Of a stretch of 64,000 nt of DNA, positions 42,414 to 51,046 are shown piece after piece. A program made the translations under genes and the position numbers. The DNA comes from Actinomycetota bacterium (lineage in GTDB: Bacteria > Actinomycetota > Acidimicrobiia > IMCC26256 > PALSA-610), in contig SXJP01000008.1 of assembly GCA_005779395.1 (NCBI GenBank), forward strand, positions 1 to 64,000, read 5' to 3'. The notes under the pieces are model-generated. The model saw only the letters and a list, made by a program, of their open reading frames with translations. It had not been told where the DNA came from and did not search any database. How positions within the stretch are numbered: position 1 is the stretch's first letter; each line of letters opens with the position of its first letter.

Positions 42414-44138
42414 GTGCCGACGATGCAAGAAGCACTAGAACAGGTCACCGGTCCAGGCGGTCCGCTCGAGATCGTGGTTGAAGACGTGCTCGGTTGTCAA
42501 GTCCAGGTCTACAAGTCTCGTAGAGAAAATATGCGGTCGCTTATGGCTGAAAATGCGGCCAGAAGTGAGGTCACGTTTCTTGTGCAAGGAACGCGGCGTT
42601 ACACGTTTGGCGAGCACGATCTAAGTGCGCGCCGCGTGGCGAGGGGCCTCGCTGAACTCGGTGTGGCAAAGGGGGATCGCGTTGCTGTCGTCTCAGCCAA
42701 CAACCCCGAGTGGGTCATTACATTTTGGGCAGGCGCGATTCTCGGCGCGGTTGTTGTGCCGCTCAACGCATGGCAGAAGGGTGAAGAACTCCAGTTCGCG
42801 ATCGATGACAGCGGATGCAAGGTGCTTATCGCCGACCGCAAGCGCCTCGATCTGATCGAGCCGATCTTGGGTGAACTTCCTTCTATAGAGCACGTATTCG
42901 TCATAGGAGAAACCGAAGCTGGCTCTGAGTCGCGAGCGCGCAGTTTTGATGCGCTGCTCGGTTCGGAAGATGACCCTGGCATCCCAACTACCGAACTGCA
43001 CGAAGACGATATTCTCGCGATTCTCTATACATCTGGGACGACGGGTCGACCTAAGGGCGCCACCATTACCCAGCGGCAGACGATCGCGAACCTGCAGAAC
43101 ATCATCTGCCTAGGGCTTATTCAGTTGATGGCAGGGGTGTCTACGCGCGCTAGCGATGACGGTACTCAGAACGCTGCGCTTTTGGTAGTTCCACTGTTTC
43201 ATGTCACTGGCTGTTTGGCGACCATGGTCGTGAATTACGCGACCGGCGGAAAGCTTGTGCTGATGCCGCCCGGTCGATTCGAGCCGGACGACGCGATGGC
43301 AACAATCCAGACCGAACGAGTCACGAGCATTGGTGGTGTTCCGACAATCATGTGGCGAATAATTGAGGCGCCAAACTTCGGTGAATATGACTTGTCGTCG
43401 GTGAAGACCGCGAGCTACGGCGGGGCTCCGGCAGCGCCCGAGCTTGTCGAGCGAATCGAGCAGGCGTTCCCGAATCTTCGCAAGACCCTCTCGACTGCCT
43501 ATGGCCTAACCGAGACTGCTTCGGTTGCTACCGCTCTCGGTGGTGACGACTATTTCGCCCATCCGACGAGTTGCGGGCGTGCGGTGCCGACCGTCGAACT
43601 AGAGATTCGCGGTGAAGATGCCAAGGCTGTGCCGCCAGGCGAGCAGGGCGAGATTTGGGTCAAAGGTCCGACCATCATGTTGCGCGGCTACTGGAATCGC
43701 CCAGAGGTGAATGCAGAGGTGCTCGTCGATGGCTGGTTCCGCACAGGCGATATCGCCAAGCAGGACCAAGAAGGATTCGTCTACATCGTCGACCGTGCCA
43801 AAGACATGATTATTCGCGCTGGCGAAAACATTTACTGTGTCGAGATTGAGAACGTCTTGTATGAGTACCCCGGCGTCGTTGACGCGGCGATCATCGGCGT
43901 ACCGCATGTACAGCTAGGTGAAGAAGTCAAAGCGGTCGTTCATCTAAAGACAGGTGCAACAGTTACCGCCGAAGAGTTGCAGGCTCACTGTCGAGAGCGT
44001 CTCGCCGACTTCAAGGTACCTGCGTACGTCGAGTTTCGAGCAGAACCATTGCCACGAAATCCTGCGGGCAAGGTTCTAAAGGCAGCGCTCCGAGGCGGAG
44101 ACACTACGTTCGCGAGTAGCGACGATCAGGCGCTCTAG
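42414..44138 (+). CDS. Class I adenylate-forming acyl-CoA ligase
   Basis: A 574-residue enzyme with two domains. Core motifs: the P-loop YTSGTTGRPKGATIT (A3), TAYGLTETASV (A5), DGWFRTGDIAKQ (A7), IVDRAKDMIIRAGENI (A8, hinge) and the C-terminal PRNPAGKVLKAALR with the catalytic Lys. The GTG at 42414 is supported by AAAGG ten bases upstream; an ATG three codons later has poor spacing. It activates a fatty, aromatic or other carboxylic acid. A short membrane protein gene follows after 3 bases. Substrate unknown. Confidence 0.88.
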   Translation: MPTMQEALEQVTGPGGPLEIVVEDVLGCQVQVYKSRRENMRSLMAENAARSEVTFLVQGTRRYTFGEHDLSARRVARGLAELGVAKGDRVAVVSANNPEWVITFWAGAILGAVVVPLNAWQKGEELQFAIDDSGCKVLIADRKRLDLIEPILGELPSIEHVFVIGETEAGSESRARSFDALLGSEDDPGIPTTELHEDDILAILYTSGTTGRPKGATITQRQTIANLQNIICLGLIQLMAGVSTRASDDGTQNAALLVVPLFHVTGCLATMVVNYATGGKLVLMPPGRFEPDDAMATIQTERVTSIGGVPTIMWRIIEAPNFGEYDLSSVKTASYGGAPAAPELVERIEQAFPNLRKTLSTAYGLTETASVATALGGDDYFAHPTSCGRAVPTVELEIRGEDAKAVPPGEQGEIWVKGPTIMLRGYWNRPEVNAEVLVDGWFRTGDIAKQDQEGFVYIVDRAKDMIIRAGENIYCVEIENVLYEYPGVVDAAIIGVPHVQLGEEVKAVVHLKTGATVTAEELQAHCRERLADFKVPAYVEFRAEPLPRNPAGKVLKAALRGGDTTFASSDDQAL

Positions 44139-44141
44139 CCG

Positions 44142-44504
44142 ATGCGGGCGTTCCATGAGACTTGGGGCTATTTGTCGATCGGAGCTAACGCGCTCGCTGG
44201 CGTCGTCATGCTCGTGGCCCGTAAGGTCGGCGCAATTCGTAAGCTGGCATGGGTTCTAGTAGTTGGCGCGCAAGTCGCGATGCTGATTCAGGTGTTTCTG
44301 GGTGTGTTCCTTGTAACCGGCAGCGAATTCGAGCCACCACGATTTCACATGTTCTATGGGTTTGTAGCGTTCATCAGCGTTGGCTTGCTCTACTCATACC
44401 GTTACGTATGGAAAGCACGCGGCCAAATGGAACTCGCGTACGGGCTCGGTGGACTATTTCTTATGGGTCTAGGTATACGGGCCGTTCTGCAAGTCGCTGG
44501 GTAG
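44142..44504 (+). CDS. Small four-helix membrane protein
   Basis: A 120-residue hydrophobic protein with four likely membrane segments (about 8-27, 34-56, 66-84 and 97-117). Charged residues sit in short loops (RKVGAIRK, YRYVWKARGQ). I do not recognise a family. A pair of His residues (HETWGYL near 5 and RFHMFYG near 69) could be heme or metal ligands but nothing proves it. It lies between the acyl-CoA ligase (3 bases) and ddl (9 bases) and is probably co-transcribed. Confidence 0.7.
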   Translation: MRAFHETWGYLSIGANALAGVVMLVARKVGAIRKLAWVLVVGAQVAMLIQVFLGVFLVTGSEFEPPRFHMFYGFVAFISVGLLYSYRYVWKARGQMELAYGLGGLFLMGLGIRAVLQVAG

Positions 44505-44513
44505 CGTCTGTCG

Positions 44514-45638
44514 ATGGCATCGAGCCGCATGCGCGTGTTGTTGTTGTTCGGTGGTCGCTCCGCCGAACACGATGTCAGTCGGGTTTCTGCTGTCTCGATT
44601 GCGAAGGCGCTCGACCCAGATCGTTACGAGGTCATTCCGGTCGGGATCACGACGGATGGCGAGTGGCTTTTAGCCGGAAAGGCTCTAGCGACTTTGGCCA
44701 GCGGGGATGGGCAGTTCCCTGGCGAATTTGAAGCCGCGGGCACACCGGTATCCTTGGTTGCGAACGGCACAGAACCGAGCTTGCGTTTCGATGACGGTCG
44801 GGCACATTTGAGAATCGATGTCGCTTTTCCAATCTTGCATGGTCCCTTCGGCGAAGACGGCACGATTCAAGGACTGCTCGAAGTAGCAGGTTTGCCGTAT
44901 GTGGGCGCTGGTGTACTCGCGAGCGCGCTCACGATGGACAAGATTGCCATGAAGCGCGCGCTAGCCGCATGTGGCCTACCGCAAGTGGCCTATCGGGAAT
45001 TCCGTGACGGCGGGGATCGCGACGCGTTCTGCGAAAGAGTCAAAGCAGAACTCGGATTACCGTGTTTCGTGAAGCCAGCGAACATGGGGAGTTCGGTTGG
45101 AGTATCGAAAGCGCATGACAAGGCTCAACTCGCAGCAGCAATCGAGTTCGCTCTCGAATATGACGAATGGGTTCTTGTAGAAGAGTTCGTCGAAGCGCGA
45201 GAGATCGAGATATCAATCATCGGAGACGATCCGGCCGTCGCGAGCATCGCGGGCGAACTCATCTCGGCTGCCGAGTTCTACAGGTACGAAGACAAGTACT
45301 GCGACGGTCAGACCGTCACGAAGATCCCGGCTGAGCTTTCTGAATCCGAACTCGAACAGGTGCGTGAACTAGCGATCGCGGCGTTTCATGCGTGTCGAGG
45401 AGAAGCGTTGGCGCGGGTCGACTTTTTCTATGAAGTGACCGGACCGTGCAGGGGCTGGCTTGTGAATGAACTCAACTCGATGCCGGGTTTTACGCCATTC
45501 TCTTTATACCCAAAACTTTGGGAAGCGAGTGGCCTTTCATACCCAGAGTTGGTTGATCGCCTCGTCGGACTAGCGGTGGAGCGCCACAGGCGCAGGAACC
45601 TTCGTTCGGGTACGCAGCGTCCCGATCGGCCACGATAA
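44514..45638 (+). CDS. ddl: D-alanine--D-alanine ligase
   Basis: A 374-residue ATP-grasp ligase of peptidoglycan synthesis. Motifs: LLFGGRSAEHDVS at the N-terminus, the HGPFGEDGTIQGLLE region, LPCFVKPANMGSSVGVSK for ATP binding, VEEFVEAREIEISI and the C-terminal ARVDFFYE...VNELNSMPGFTPFS metal site. The Tyr in SLYPKLWEAS fits D-Ala at the second site. It begins 9 bases after the small membrane gene. It is followed by a 116-base spacer holding a nested hairpin. Confidence 0.94.
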   Translation: MASSRMRVLLLFGGRSAEHDVSRVSAVSIAKALDPDRYEVIPVGITTDGEWLLAGKALATLASGDGQFPGEFEAAGTPVSLVANGTEPSLRFDDGRAHLRIDVAFPILHGPFGEDGTIQGLLEVAGLPYVGAGVLASALTMDKIAMKRALAACGLPQVAYREFRDGGDRDAFCERVKAELGLPCFVKPANMGSSVGVSKAHDKAQLAAAIEFALEYDEWVLVEEFVEAREIEISIIGDDPAVASIAGELISAAEFYRYEDKYCDGQTVTKIPAELSESELEQVRELAIAAFHACRGEALARVDFFYEVTGPCRGWLVNELNSMPGFTPFSLYPKLWEASGLSYPELVDRLVGLAVERHRRRNLRSGTQRPDRPR

Positions 45639-45671
45639 GTAGCCTAAATTATGTTCTGTCTATTGTCGCCT

Positions 45672-45710
45672 GACGCAATGAGGTAGACGCTGTACCTAGG
45701 GGAGTGCGTC
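45672..45710 (+). promoter_or_regulatory. Nested hairpin in the leader of the PAS-GGDEF-EAL gene
   Basis: GACGCA (45672-45677) pairs with TGCGTC (45705-45710), and within it AGGTA (45681-45685) pairs with TACCT (45693-45697) around a 7-base loop. The structure lies in the 116 bases between ddl and the diguanylate cyclase/phosphodiesterase gene, 45 bases before the ATG. No conserved c-di-GMP riboswitch (GEMM) sequence was recognised. It could be an attenuator, a terminator remnant or a regulatory RNA element. Confidence 0.4.
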
Positions 45711-45754
45711 GGGGTTCTTGGGTTTAGTTCTTGCTTGTGGCAGGCGGGTGACGC

Positions 45755-48229
45755 ATGGGTGTAGGAGACCCGAATTTCTGGCAGAGCGCTAGTGAAGTTC
45801 TGCTCGCGAGTTCGAGTGGTGGTCTCAATTCCGCGGTGTGGGTAGTCGACGACCAGGGAGCAACCGTCTTTATCACCGACGCAGCAGCACAGATCCTCGG
45901 TTACGCGCCAGTACAAATGATTGGCCACCGGCTACTTGACTACATACATCGGGACGAACGCGACTTAGCGGAGCAACGCCTTGCCCGAACGAAATCTGGG
46001 CTAGGTGAGCATATCGTTGCTACTTACACGCATGCCACGGGCAAGCCTGTCTCAGTTCGCGTAAGTTCTCGGCCCGTATTCGACGGCGAGGAATATCTGG
46101 GCATCATTGCAACACTTGACCCCGTAGAAATTTCGCTGGTCAATTCTGAAAACGCCGAACGCTTGGTCAGTCAACAGTATGAACTCTTCGCTAGGCGACG
46201 GCTGTCAGCGCGCTTGGAGATGGTCGCCGACAATCTTTCTGAAATTGTTGTGATCGTCGGCCCTGACCTGCGATTCGAATGGGTATCGAAGGCGACCGAG
46301 ACGATACTTGGATACTCGAATCATGAAATGGTCGGCACGCTCGTCACTGATTATGTTCACTCAGATGACATCGCAATGGTATCTGAGTTTTTTTCAGTGC
46401 TTCTGTCGAGGCCAGCAAGCGAGTCGTCGATAGAAATACGGTTGCATTGCCGCGATGGCTCATGGGTCGTCGCTGAGGGAAAAGTGTTCAACAAGCTAGA
46501 TGTGCCCGATCTTGCGTGCTTATTCCTGCGTGTCGCTGACGTTACGGAGAAGCGCAATGCAGAGGTTGCGTTGCGCGACTCTGAAGCGCGGTATCGCGGG
46601 ATTGTCGACAATGCGAGTGATGCCATCGTGACAATTGAATACGGGAAAATCGCTAGCTTCAATGCAGCTGCAAGCGAATTAGTCGGTGTTCAACCAGATG
46701 CTGCTGTTGGGAAGCCAGTCTCAGAGGTGTTCGACTCCGCGAATATCGAACTAGGAGCGAAATTATTCGAAGAGCGAAGTAACGATGACGTAGTGCGATT
46801 TGAACTTGTTGCGCACCATAGCGATGGGCATGCGTTCCCGGCATCGGTGGCGATTTCGAGGTCTCGATCGGGGACGCGAATCACCGTGGTCATGCGAGAC
46901 CTAACCGATCAACGCGCCTACGAGACGCAGCTACAACTGATGGCGTCGCGTGACCCTCTGACGGGCCTGCCCAACCGAATTCGGATCATCGAACACATCG
47001 ACCAAGCGATGGCGCGTGCTCGACGTCACGAGACAGCCATCGCCGTACTTTTTCTCGACCTCGATCGCTTCAAGGTCGTGAACGACAGTCTTGGCCACGA
47101 TGCGGGTGACCGGCTTCTGCTCGCAGCCTCTGCTCGAATTGGTGCCGCTATACGCGACAGCGACACACTTGGTCGGTTAGGGGGAGACGAGTTCGTCGTA
47201 CTTTGCGAAGACGTGGTTTCGTCGACCGAGGTCGCCGAAATTGCGAAACGAATTCAGGTCGCATTCGATGCTCCGTTCACACTCGGTAGAAGTGAAGCCT
47301 TCGTCACGGTATCAATCGGGATAGCTCTTTCCGACGGCGTAGCCGACAGACCAAGTGACCTACTACGCAACGCCGACGCATCGATGTATCAAGCCAAGCG
47401 CGCTGGCCGTAACCGATACGAGGTATTTGATGAGTCCTCCCGCCTGACCGCTCACGCGAGACTTGATTTTGAGTCAGCGGTGCGTCGCTGCGTCGAGCGG
47501 AACGAATTGCGCCTCGAGTATCAGCCGATCTTCGATCTGCACACTGGTGCGATAACAGGCGCTGAAGCGCTTGTGCGTTGGGATCGAGGTCCGCTCGGCA
47601 TTGTCGGGCCAGAGGATTTCATTCGCAGCGCGGACGAAATCGGTGTAAGCGGGACCATAGGGAACTGGGTATGCGAGCGCGCGTTCAGAGATTGCTTCGC
47701 ATGGCAGTCCGTCGCGCCCGAAACGACGGTGAGCATAAACATTTCGGCGCGGCAGTTGATGTCGGAGCGCTTTGTCGAGGACGTCGCGGCGATTGCTCAC
47801 CGAGTGGGTATAAGTCCGACTCTGGTTAGCCTTGAGGTAGTTGAGAGAGGCTTGATCGACAATCCTGGCCGATGCCAACTAACGCTAGAGAGTCTTTCGA
47901 AGCTCGGCTTTAGAATGTCGCTCGACAACTTCGGTGCCGGAACACTGTGTTTGGTGTATTTGCGAAAGTTTTCATTTGATGTGCTCAAGATCGACCGCAC
48001 ATTTATCAAGTCGATCGACACCGGCGACGACGCCGAAATCATCGCAGCGATCGTGCAACTCGCGCACAACCTGGGCATGGTTGTTATTGCTGAGGGCCTG
48101 GAGTGCGAGACCACTCTCGCGGCGGTCAGCACGATCGGATGTGAAATGGCGCAGGGTTACCTGCTGGCACGCCCGCAGTCGGTTGAAGAGTTGCGTGGCC
48201 TAATGAGCAGCACCACAGTCAAAGGTTGA
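45755..48229 (+). CDS. PAS-PAS-PAS-GGDEF-EAL signalling protein, EAL site altered
   Basis: An 824-residue c-di-GMP protein. Three PAS domains (about 25-130, 155-270 and 275-390) precede a GGDEF domain with intact GGDEF at 476-480 and an inhibitory RxxD site at 467-470. The EAL domain has EAL at 604-606, SINISARQL and LKIDRTFI, AEGLE and QGYLLARP. The loop-6 motif that is DDFGTGYSSL in active phosphodiesterases reads DNFGAGTLCL: Asp724 is kept but the second metal-binding Asp is Asn725. No membrane segment is seen, so it is cytoplasmic. Cyclase activity is likely, phosphodiesterase activity doubtful. It overlaps the convergent AsnC-type gene by 11 bases. Confidence 0.92.
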   Translation: MGVGDPNFWQSASEVLLASSSGGLNSAVWVVDDQGATVFITDAAAQILGYAPVQMIGHRLLDYIHRDERDLAEQRLARTKSGLGEHIVATYTHATGKPVSVRVSSRPVFDGEEYLGIIATLDPVEISLVNSENAERLVSQQYELFARRRLSARLEMVADNLSEIVVIVGPDLRFEWVSKATETILGYSNHEMVGTLVTDYVHSDDIAMVSEFFSVLLSRPASESSIEIRLHCRDGSWVVAEGKVFNKLDVPDLACLFLRVADVTEKRNAEVALRDSEARYRGIVDNASDAIVTIEYGKIASFNAAASELVGVQPDAAVGKPVSEVFDSANIELGAKLFEERSNDDVVRFELVAHHSDGHAFPASVAISRSRSGTRITVVMRDLTDQRAYETQLQLMASRDPLTGLPNRIRIIEHIDQAMARARRHETAIAVLFLDLDRFKVVNDSLGHDAGDRLLLAASARIGAAIRDSDTLGRLGGDEFVVLCEDVVSSTEVAEIAKRIQVAFDAPFTLGRSEAFVTVSIGIALSDGVADRPSDLLRNADASMYQAKRAGRNRYEVFDESSRLTAHARLDFESAVRRCVERNELRLEYQPIFDLHTGAITGAEALVRWDRGPLGIVGPEDFIRSADEIGVSGTIGNWVCERAFRDCFAWQSVAPETTVSINISARQLMSERFVEDVAAIAHRVGISPTLVSLEVVERGLIDNPGRCQLTLESLSKLGFRMSLDNFGAGTLCLVYLRKFSFDVLKIDRTFIKSIDTGDDAEIIAAIVQLAHNLGMVVIAEGLECETTLAAVSTIGCEMAQGYLLARPQSVEELRGLMSSTTVKG

Positions 48230-48455
48230 CGACAGGGCACGTGAGTGTGCGTGTGATCCCCGGCACCAACTGCACTTGGCTGACAACCATCTTTCCTAAT
48301 TCGTCGACGGAACTTGCCTCGGCCTGCACTATCGCGTCGTAAGGACCAGTCACATCATGGGCGCTGATAATCCCAGGGATGCCCCGGACTGCATCTACGA
48401 CACTGCTCGCCTTGCCGACCTCGGTCTGGATCAGTATGTATGCGTGCACACTCAT
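48219..48455 (-). CDS. Stand-alone Lrp/AsnC-type ligand-binding domain protein
   Basis: A 78-residue RAM/AsnC domain without a DNA-binding part: VHAYILIQTEVGKASSVVDAVRGIPGI, VTGPYDAIVQAEASSVDELGKMV, and a final strand ITRTLTCPVV. Such stand-alone domains form rings that bind amino acids and may modulate full-length regulators. Its 3' end overlaps the last 11 bases of the GGDEF-EAL gene on the other strand. It is divergent from pckG across about 175 bases. Confidence 0.85.
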   Translation of the reverse strand: MSVHAYILIQTEVGKASSVVDAVRGIPGIISAHDVTGPYDAIVQAEASSVDELGKMVVSQVQLVPGITRTLTCPVVNL

Positions 48456-48576
48456 AGCGGGATCCCTTCGCCATACTTCGCGCGATTCTACGGCTCGATG
48501 TGGAATATGTGAAACGTCAAATGGTCGGTTCAGATCGCGAATTGCTCTGGGTTTATCATTTCGTACCTTTCCTAGA

Positions 48577-48600
48577 ACGGTGTCGGCGGACCGGCACCGT
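48577..48600 (+). promoter_or_regulatory. 10-bp hairpin in the pckG leader
   Basis: ACGGTGTCGG (48577-48586) pairs with CCGGCACCGT (48591-48600) over 10 base pairs with one G-U, closed by a CGGA tetraloop. It ends 31 bases before the GTG start (48632) and is separated from it by the Shine-Dalgarno GGAGG at 48616-48620. No T-run follows. This would be coding if translation began at 48500, but that start is not supported. Regulatory role is inference. Confidence 0.45.
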
Positions 48601-48631
48601 GGTCGGGATGAAACCGGAGGTACAAAGAATC

Positions 48632-50431
48632 GTGACTACAACGACCTCGCCAACGAACCACGCTGCGCTCAACACATGGGTGTCGGAGTGGGCTGAGTTA
48701 CTTCGGCCGGATTCCATCGAGTGGTGTGACGGCTCAGCCGAAGAAGCAGCCGAACTCGCGGCTCGCCTAGTAGCCGCAGGTACATTCGTTGCGCTCGACC
48801 CAGCCAAGCGTCCGAATAGTTTTTATGTTAGATCAGATGCTGGCGATGTTGCCCGCGTCGAAGACCGCACATACCTTTGCTCGCCACTCGAGTCGGATGC
48901 AGGCCCTACCAACAACTGGCGTGATCCGGCCGAAATGCGCTCGACCATGCGCGACTTGTATCGCGGTGCAATGCGCGGCCGCACGATGTACGTCGTGCCG
49001 TTCTCGATGGGTCCGCTAGGTAGCCCGATCGCCCACATCGGAGTGCAGCTAACAGACAGCGCTTACGTCGCGGCCTCTATGCGTGTGATGACCCGAATGG
49101 GTTCTGGGGCGCTAGAAGTACTTGGTTCGAACGGTGAATTTGTTCCGTGCGTCCACAGCGTCGGTGCGCCATTGCCCGAAGGCACCGCAGATGTTGAGTG
49201 GCCATGCAATCCAGACAACAAGTACATCGTTCATTTTCCTGAGACCAGAGAAATCTGGAGTTACGGATCCGGATACGGCGGTAACGCTCTGCTCGGAAAG
49301 AAGTGCTTCGCGTTGCGTATCGCCTCAACTATGGCTCGCGACAACGGCTGGCTAGCCGAGCACATGCTTATCCTGAAGCTCACAAATCCTGCTGGCGAAG
49401 TTCGTTACATCGCGGCGGCGTTCCCTAGCGCTTGTGGCAAGACAAACCTCGCGATGCTGCAACCAACGATCCCCGGTTGGACAGCAGAGACAATCGGCGA
49501 CGACATCTGCTGGATGAAATTCGGCACCGACGGCCAGCTCTACGCCATCAACCCTGAGTTCGGCATGTTCGGGGTCGCTCCAGGAACAGGAAACGACACC
49601 AACCCGAATGCGATCGCTGCGCTCGATCGAAACACGATCTTCACAAATGTGGCTCTTACGGATGATGGTGATGTGTGGTGGGAAGGACTCACTCCAGAAG
49701 CCCCAGCACATCTCACAGACTGGAAAGGCAACTCTTGGACGCCTGGGTCGAGCGCTCCAGCTGCCCATCCGAACGCTCGTTTCGCTGCACCTCTAGATCA
49801 GGTGCCGAGCGTTGCTCCAGAATGGCAAGACCCTGCTGGCGTGCCGATCACGGCAATTCTCTTTGGGGGCCGTCGTGCAACGGTCGTGCCACTCGTTACG
49901 GAAGCCTTCGATTGGGAACATGGCGTATTCCTCGGATCGATCATGGCGAGCGAGACCACGGCAGCGGCCGCTGGAGCTGTTGGGAATCTGCGCCGCGACC
50001 CGTTCGCGATGTTGCCGTTCTGTGGATACCACATGGGCGACTATTTCGCGCACTGGCTCAAGGTCGGCAACAGCACGGACGCGTCGAAACTTCCCAAGAT
50101 TTTCTATGTCAATTGGTTCCGCAAGAGCGCTGCTGGCAAATTCCTGTGGCCTGGATACGGAGACAATTCGCGAGTACTCGCGTGGATATTTGATCGAGTC
50201 GGTGGAGCAGACAACGCGATCACGACCGCGATTGGGCGCCTGCCAGCACCTGGATCGATCGAGCTAGATGGGCTCGAACTGCCAGGTGGAGCTCTCGATG
50301 AGTTGTTGTTAGTCGACAACGATGCTTGGCGAGATGAGGTCCCACTCATCGAAGAGCACTTCGCGACATTTGGCGATCGTTTGCCGGAGGAACTTCAGGC
50401 GCAGCTAGGTGCGCTGAAGGCACGGCTGTAA
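48632..50431 (+). CDS. pckG: Phosphoenolpyruvate carboxykinase (GTP)
   Basis: A 599-residue GTP-dependent enzyme that converts oxaloacetate to PEP in gluconeogenesis. The nucleotide loop [15 protein letters not shown] carries the reactive Cys of the GTP class, with [23 protein letters not shown] (kinase 2 and metal), [13 protein letters not shown] and the PEP-binding start [11 protein letters not shown] chose GTG 48632 ([15 protein letters not shown]) because GGAGG lies 11 bases upstream and the length suits the family; ATG 48608 and earlier in-frame starts are possible. A hairpin precedes it. Enzyme identity is certain, start is not. Confidence 0.95.
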   Translation: MTTTTSPTNHAALNTWVSEWAELLRPDSIEWCDGSAEEAAELAARLVAAGTFVALDPAKRPNSFYVRSDAGDVARVEDRTYLCSPLESDAGPTNNWRDPAEMRSTMRDLYRGAMRGRTMYVVPFSMGPLGSPIAHIGVQLTDSAYVAASMRVMTRMGSGALEVLGSNGEFVPCVHSVGAPLPEGTADVEWPCNPDNKYIVHFPETREIWSYGSGYGGNALLGKKCFALRIASTMARDNGWLAEHMLILKLTNPAGEVRYIAAAFPSACGKTNLAMLQPTIPGWTAETIGDDICWMKFGTDGQLYAINPEFGMFGVAPGTGNDTNPNAIAALDRNTIFTNVALTDDGDVWWEGLTPEAPAHLTDWKGNSWTPGSSAPAAHPNARFAAPLDQVPSVAPEWQDPAGVPITAILFGGRRATVVPLVTEAFDWEHGVFLGSIMASETTAAAAGAVGNLRRDPFAMLPFCGYHMGDYFAHWLKVGNSTDASKLPKIFYVNWFRKSAAGKFLWPGYGDNSRVLAWIFDRVGGADNAITTAIGRLPAPGSIELDGLELPGGALDELLLVDNDAWRDEVPLIEEHFATFGDRLPEELQAQLGALKARL

Positions 50432-50486
50432 CGCTTCGGCGGTGTTCAGCCGCTCGGAGTTGTCTGGGCTCGCGCGAAAAAGCGGG

Positions 50487-50708
50487 TCAGACTTCTGCGG
50501 TCATCCCCATGTCGGGTTCTGCACCACTCCGGACGTTTACCGCCTGGTCTCCCGCAATTTCAAAAACGATGCGTTGGCCTTGGCGCAACATGCGAAATAC
50601 CGAACCCTCGAGTGCAGCGGGAGCAAGCACGTATTCCTTGCGGTCGGTGTCTGTGACTACAACGCCTTCGCCAGATTGAGGGTCATAGAACTTGACGACT
50701 CCTTGCAC
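50487..50708 (-). CDS. Degenerate cold-shock-domain protein
   Basis: A 73-residue protein with a CspA-like OB-fold pattern, starting QGVVKFYDPQSGEGVV and continuing GQRIVFEIAGDQAVNVR. The RNA-binding motif RNP1 (normally KGFGFI) reads SGEGVV at 12-17, and RNP2 (normally VFVHF) reads YVLAPA, so most of the stacking aromatics are lost. It may bind a different ligand or partner. It follows rpmB by 13 bases on the minus strand, so it may be ribosome-linked by co-expression. Confidence 0.65.
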   Translation of the reverse strand: MQGVVKFYDPQSGEGVVVTDTDRKEYVLAPAALEGSVFRMLRQGQRIVFEIAGDQAVNVRSGAEPDMGMTAEV

Positions 50709-50721
50709 GGCGAACTCCTAA

Positions 50722-50910
50722 TTAAGGCTTCGTGACCTTGCCGGCCTTGATGCACGAGGTGCACGCATGGACACGACGAGGTGAGCCATTCACGATGGCG
50801 CGGATCTTCTGGATGTTCGGGTTCCAGCGACGCTTGCTGCGCCGGTGGGAGTGCGAGAGCTTCATGCCGAACTGAGGCTTCTTGCCGCACACTTCACAAA
50901 CTGCTGCCAT
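50722..50910 (-). CDS. rpmB: 50S ribosomal protein L28
   Basis: A 62-residue L28 starting MAAVCEVCGKKPQFGMKLSHSHRRSKRRWNPNIQ (start at ATG 50910). Two Cys pairs, CEVC and CTSC, make this the zinc-binding form. An in-frame extension of 17 codons upstream is not part of the family. It is divergent from the DAK2 gene by about 136 bases and followed by the cold-shock-like gene. Confidence 0.96.
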   Translation of the reverse strand: MAAVCEVCGKKPQFGMKLSHSHRRSKRRWNPNIQKIRAIVNGSPRRVHACTSCIKAGKVTKP

Positions 50911-51046
50911 GGTTGAACCTCGTACAAAGTGAGTCGGGACGCGCGATGCACGCACGCCCACTAGGAACTAGGGCACGGTAGCAGTCGCGAGACCAATTTC
51001 TTCGACCCGCAATGTTCGGCCTCCGCATCCTTTAGTCTCAAGCGCA

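Noticed and set aside
45639..45754. c-di-GMP (GEMM) riboswitch before the GGDEF-EAL gene
   Set aside because: The hairpins are present but the conserved GEMM bases are not recognisable; kept only as a structured leader.
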